From Flavobacterium endoglycinae (GTDB taxonomy: Bacteria > Bacteroidota > Bacteroidia > Flavobacteriales > Flavobacteriaceae): a stretch of 64,000 nt of DNA. Location: contig NZ_CP071448.1 of the NCBI RefSeq assembly GCF_017352115.1, forward strand, positions 62,001 through 126,000. Direction: 5' to 3'. The notes under the pieces were generated by a model. It was not told the DNA's origin, did no database searches, and saw only the letters and a program-made list of their open reading frames with translations. A program made the position numbers and the translations under genes. Below are positions 62,273 through 64,000 of the stretch, one piece after another. Each line of letters opens with the position of its first letter. Within the stretch, counting starts at the first letter, position 1.

Positions 62273-62306
62273 AAAGCCATTCCAGTATGGAATGGCTTTT
62301 GGTTTT
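62273..62306 (+). terminator. Intact cassette terminator
   Basis: AAAGCCATTCC and GGAATGGCTTT form a perfect 11-bp stem with loop AGTAT, followed by T-rich sequence. The left arm recurs after both other immunity-like genes (60539 and 63430). Confidence 0.85.
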
Positions 62307-62363
62307 TAGAGTTGTTAGTTTTTAACAAATATATAATTATTCAATTGTTGTTTTTGTAGACAG

Positions 62364-62544
62364 TGCAGCCAGCACGGGGTAGATGATTACAGCTATGATG
62401 CTAATGGTAATATAACCAGAGACAATAATAAAATATCACAGCTATTGCCTACAATCATTTAAACATGCCAACCAAAATAACTTTTGCCACAGCAGGAAAC
62501 ATTACATATCTTTAAAACGCTGCAGCGCAGAAAGGATAGTAGTA
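62364..62544 (+). pseudogene. Decayed copy of the RHS core
   Basis: This stretch is a diverged copy of about 58625-58800 in the intact RHS gene; AACTTTTGCCACAGCAGGAAAC is shared, as is the AGCTATGATGCTAATGG block. It encodes DDYSYDANGNITRDNNK and then a frameshift and stop (LLPTII then TAA). It proves that an RHS core once preceded the third tip remnant. Confidence 0.85.
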
Positions 62545-62849
62545 ACATTTTGTATAAACCTAAAGGTTATGAAAGTCATTGGCAACATTCACAAGTTTTG
62601 TATAACAATGGTAACAATACAAGTTGGCCTACTGATGGAGTAAACGGAATTAAAGAAGTCAATTCAACTTTTGGAAGATTCTATACATCTGGACAACTGA
62701 TAAAATGGTTTGGAAATACAATGGAGGAAATATTAAAACAAAAAAATGAGAAAGAAAATAATATTTACGTTATCAGTTATTTTGCTAATAAGTTGCAACG
62801 AGCCGAAATTAGAAAAAAGAAGTATATTTTACTTCAACCTTTACAATAA
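62545..62849 (+). pseudogene. Third toxin-tip remnant
   Basis: The open frame runs from a TTG at 62484, inside the RHS pseudogene, to 62849. The tip-like part encodes YKPKGYESHWQHSQVLYNN, NTSWPTDGVNGIKEV and GRFYTSGQLIKWFGNTMEE. It carries no motif I recognise. It runs 104 bp into the next lipoprotein gene in another frame. One additional A in the seven-A run at 62740-62746 would instead end it at a TGA overlapping the lipoprotein ATG, so the extended end is probably a frameshift. Confidence 0.55.
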
Positions 62850-63399
62850 TAAAAACATCTTGATTGAAAAGAATGTTTTTACTGTAGAATCCAAAGAGTT
62901 AAATTTATTTGATTCAATTAATGTATTTAAAAATCATGAAAAAGTTTTGAGTTTTAGACAAGCTTATGATAATGAGAAAGGTATTTATAGATATATTTTG
63001 AATAAAAAAACATTGACACATAATTTTAAAGATTCAATAACTCTAGCGACTAATTACAACAATAAATCTTTCGCTCCTTTCATTAATAAAGAAACGACAC
63101 TGATAAACCATAAAACATATAAGATAGGATTAGAGAGTTTCAAAATTTACCATTTTTCAGAGGAACAAAGTAATCATAAAGGTTTTGATAGTTATTTTTT
63201 AGAAAACGTAGGTTTTATTTGTTACTATAATTTCAATACTGATAATTACATACTTTGTGATTCAATTAGTAATAAGCCAATAAAGATTAAAGAAATTACT
63301 AGAAGACTTGTAAAAGATGAAACTTTTTTTGCTCGATTTACGGTCGCAAAATTATTTCCAAATTATTATCGTGAAAATAATAGTTCAAAACGGCTTTAG
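62746..63399 (+). CDS. Lipoprotein, putative immunity protein 3
   Basis: The 217-residue product has a lipoprotein signal (MRKKIIFTLSVILLISC, Cys at 17). The mature domain contains YRYILNKKTLTHNFKDSITL, FAPFINKETTLINHKTYKIG and DSYFLENVGFICYYNF. Family is unknown. It follows the third tip remnant, starts within its open frame, and ends 31 bp before another copy of the cassette terminator arm. The intact frame next to decayed toxin sequence suggests retained immunity. Confidence 0.72.
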   Translation: MRKKIIFTLSVILLISCNEPKLEKRSIFYFNLYNNKNILIEKNVFTVESKELNLFDSINVFKNHEKVLSFRQAYDNEKGIYRYILNKKTLTHNFKDSITLATNYNNKSFAPFINKETTLINHKTYKIGLESFKIYHFSEEQSNHKGFDSYFLENVGFICYYNFNTDNYILCDSISNKPIKIKEITRRLVKDETFFARFTVAKLFPNYYRENNSSKRL

Positions 63400-63429
63400 C
63401 TTTATATGAACTATTGTTCCACTATTATA

Positions 63430-63440
63430 AAAGCCATTCC
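63430..63440 (+). other. Orphan terminator arm beside IS3-type remnant
   Basis: AAAGCCATTCC matches the left arm of the terminator at 62273, but the right arm is absent. ATAATGAAAATGACCC follows, part of an imperfect inverted repeat with GGGGCATTTTTT just before the IS3-type start codon. Confidence 0.5.
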
Positions 63441-63487
63441 ATAATGAAAATGACCCAAAAATTTAGACGTTATTTGGGGCATTTTTT

Positions 63488-63550
63488 ATGGAAAGAAAAG
63501 TAAAATATGACTTTGTATTTAAGCTGGAATGTATAGAATTGTTTGCCTAG
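63488..63550 (+). pseudogene. IS3-type transposase remnant (OrfA N-terminus)
   Basis: A 20-codon frame reads MERKVKYDFVFKLECIELFA and then stops. The MxRKVKYDxxFKLxCxE pattern is the start of IS3-group OrfA helix-turn-helix proteins. The rest is missing, so this is a relic of an insertion next to the RHS cassettes. Confidence 0.6.
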
Positions 63551-63816
63551 CATGTATCTTCTTAACGCTTCAATATCCAAATCGGGTAATATATCAGATG
63601 GGCGGTTAATCATTGCCTCTAACATTTACAGAAAATCAGATATTTGTAGTGATATCGCATAAAAATTAAGACAGCCTTAGGGCTGTTTTTTATTTTATAA
63701 ATCGAAAAAAAATTAGTCAAACCAATAAATTTATGATGGTAATCTATAAAAGTATAATTAATTCAAAATCATAATTTATAAATTGTTCTAAACTATCTAT
63801 TTCTATATTGGTAAAT
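63551..63816. other. AT-rich region right of the RHS cassettes
   Basis: A 51-codon minus-strand frame (63636-63481, MLEAMINRPSDILPDLDIEALRRYMLGK then low-complexity) overlaps the IS3 remnant and is listed only as a possible relic. Apart from the terminator at 63671 nothing else is apparent. Confidence 0.3.
63671..63691 (+). terminator. Terminator at the right edge of the RHS region
   Basis: ACAGCC, loop TTAG, GGCTGT, then T residues. It closes the plus-strand cassette region. Confidence 0.75.
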
Positions 63817-63847
63817 AAAAAACCTCTGTAGATCATGCAGAGGTTTT
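63817..63847 (-). terminator. Terminator of the alkaline phosphatase gene
   Basis: AAAACCTCTG and CAGAGGTTTT form a 10-bp stem with a 9-nt loop; the minus strand ends in six T residues, 26 bp after the phosphatase stop. Confidence 0.85.
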
Positions 63848-63872
63848 GAATTTTATTTTAGAAATCAAAAAA

Positions 63873-64000
63873 TTACTTTTTAGAAACCAATTCCATAATT
63901 TTAGAATAGATTTCAGTGTTTTGGTAAACGCCTGAGAAATTCTGAGATCCCGGACCATATGCAAAAACCGGAACCGGAACTGCTGTATGATCGTTGGTGC
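63873..64000 (-). CDS. Alkaline phosphatase, C-terminal fragment
   Basis: Only the last 42 codons lie in the window; the gene continues to the right. They encode DHTAVPVPVFAYGPGSQNFSG, then VYQNTEIYSKIMELVSKK and a stop. HTAVPVPV with its His and the AYGPGS turn are typical of the zinc-binding C-terminal core of PhoA-type alkaline phosphatases, which release phosphate from esters in the periplasm or at the surface. Confidence 0.85.
   Translation of the reverse strand, partial: TNDHTAVPVPVFAYGPGSQNFSGVYQNTEIYSKIMELVSKK

Noticed and set aside
63481..63636. 51-codon minus-strand frame MLEAMINRPSDILPDLD...
   Set aside because: It overlaps the IS3-type remnant, ends in low-complexity sequence and has no recognisable family; kept only as a possible relic.

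Overview
The window is about 64 kb of AT-rich chromosome from a Bacteroidota bacterium, most likely Flavobacterium or a close relative. Several features support this: a SusC/SusD pair, two proteins with type IX secretion (T9SS) C-terminal sorting domains, Bacteroidota-type promoters (TAnnTTTG with an upstream TTTG), lipoproteins with short S-C lipoboxes, YaiO and DUF5074 proteins, and REP-like palindromes that translate as ADLQSVP. No tRNA, rRNA or CRISPR array was seen.

Layout. 1-5.8 kb: a small stress cluster (GSP39-type dehydrogenase, YdaT-like protein, very acidic protein), a membrane protein, a lipoprotein, an MscS channel and a Lipoprotein_15-type lipoprotein. 5.9-14.2 kb: a putative alpha-1,3-glucan utilisation locus (SusD, SusC, GH87-like secreted glucanase). 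The SusC mRNA leader is long and structured, with three very short ORFs. 14.8-18.5 kb: gnd-zwf-pgl, the oxidative pentose phosphate pathway. 18.5-30.2 kb: accessory and stress genes, including a rifampin ADP-ribosyltransferase (arr), a DUF763 protein, an SDR/AraC/NTF2 operon, a zinc-ribbon/flavin monooxygenase fusion, an L,D-transpeptidase and an MhqO/MhqD-like quinone detoxification operon. 30.4-43.9 kb: signalling, with a six-PAS histidine kinase plus response regulator, a lipid kinase, a heme oxygenase/bacteriophytochrome operon, and a YaiO/HEAT/glycosyltransferase operon headed by a hybrid kinase and a response regulator. 44-48.8 kb: a cobalamin-riboswitch operon for two surface proteins, one resembling BtuG. 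49-52.8 kb: membrane, lipoprotein, serine hydrolase and LuxR genes.

53.2-63.5 kb is the most unusual part. Two large secreted YD/RHS proteins are followed by a series of AT-rich cassettes. The second RHS protein ends in a metallopeptidase-like tip (HEVVH). Directly behind it lies a lipoprotein gene that I infer to be its immunity gene. Two more pairs of tip remnant plus lipoprotein follow, one preceded by a decayed copy of the RHS core. The cassettes are separated by IS1-family ends and a truncated IS1 transposase, REP-like palindromes, an IS3-type remnant and repeated copies of one terminator arm. This looks like an RHS polymorphic-toxin locus that has kept old immunity genes after displacement of their toxin tips. 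The window ends inside an alkaline phosphatase gene on the minus strand.

Functions are assigned from motifs and family resemblance recognised by eye. No database search was run.
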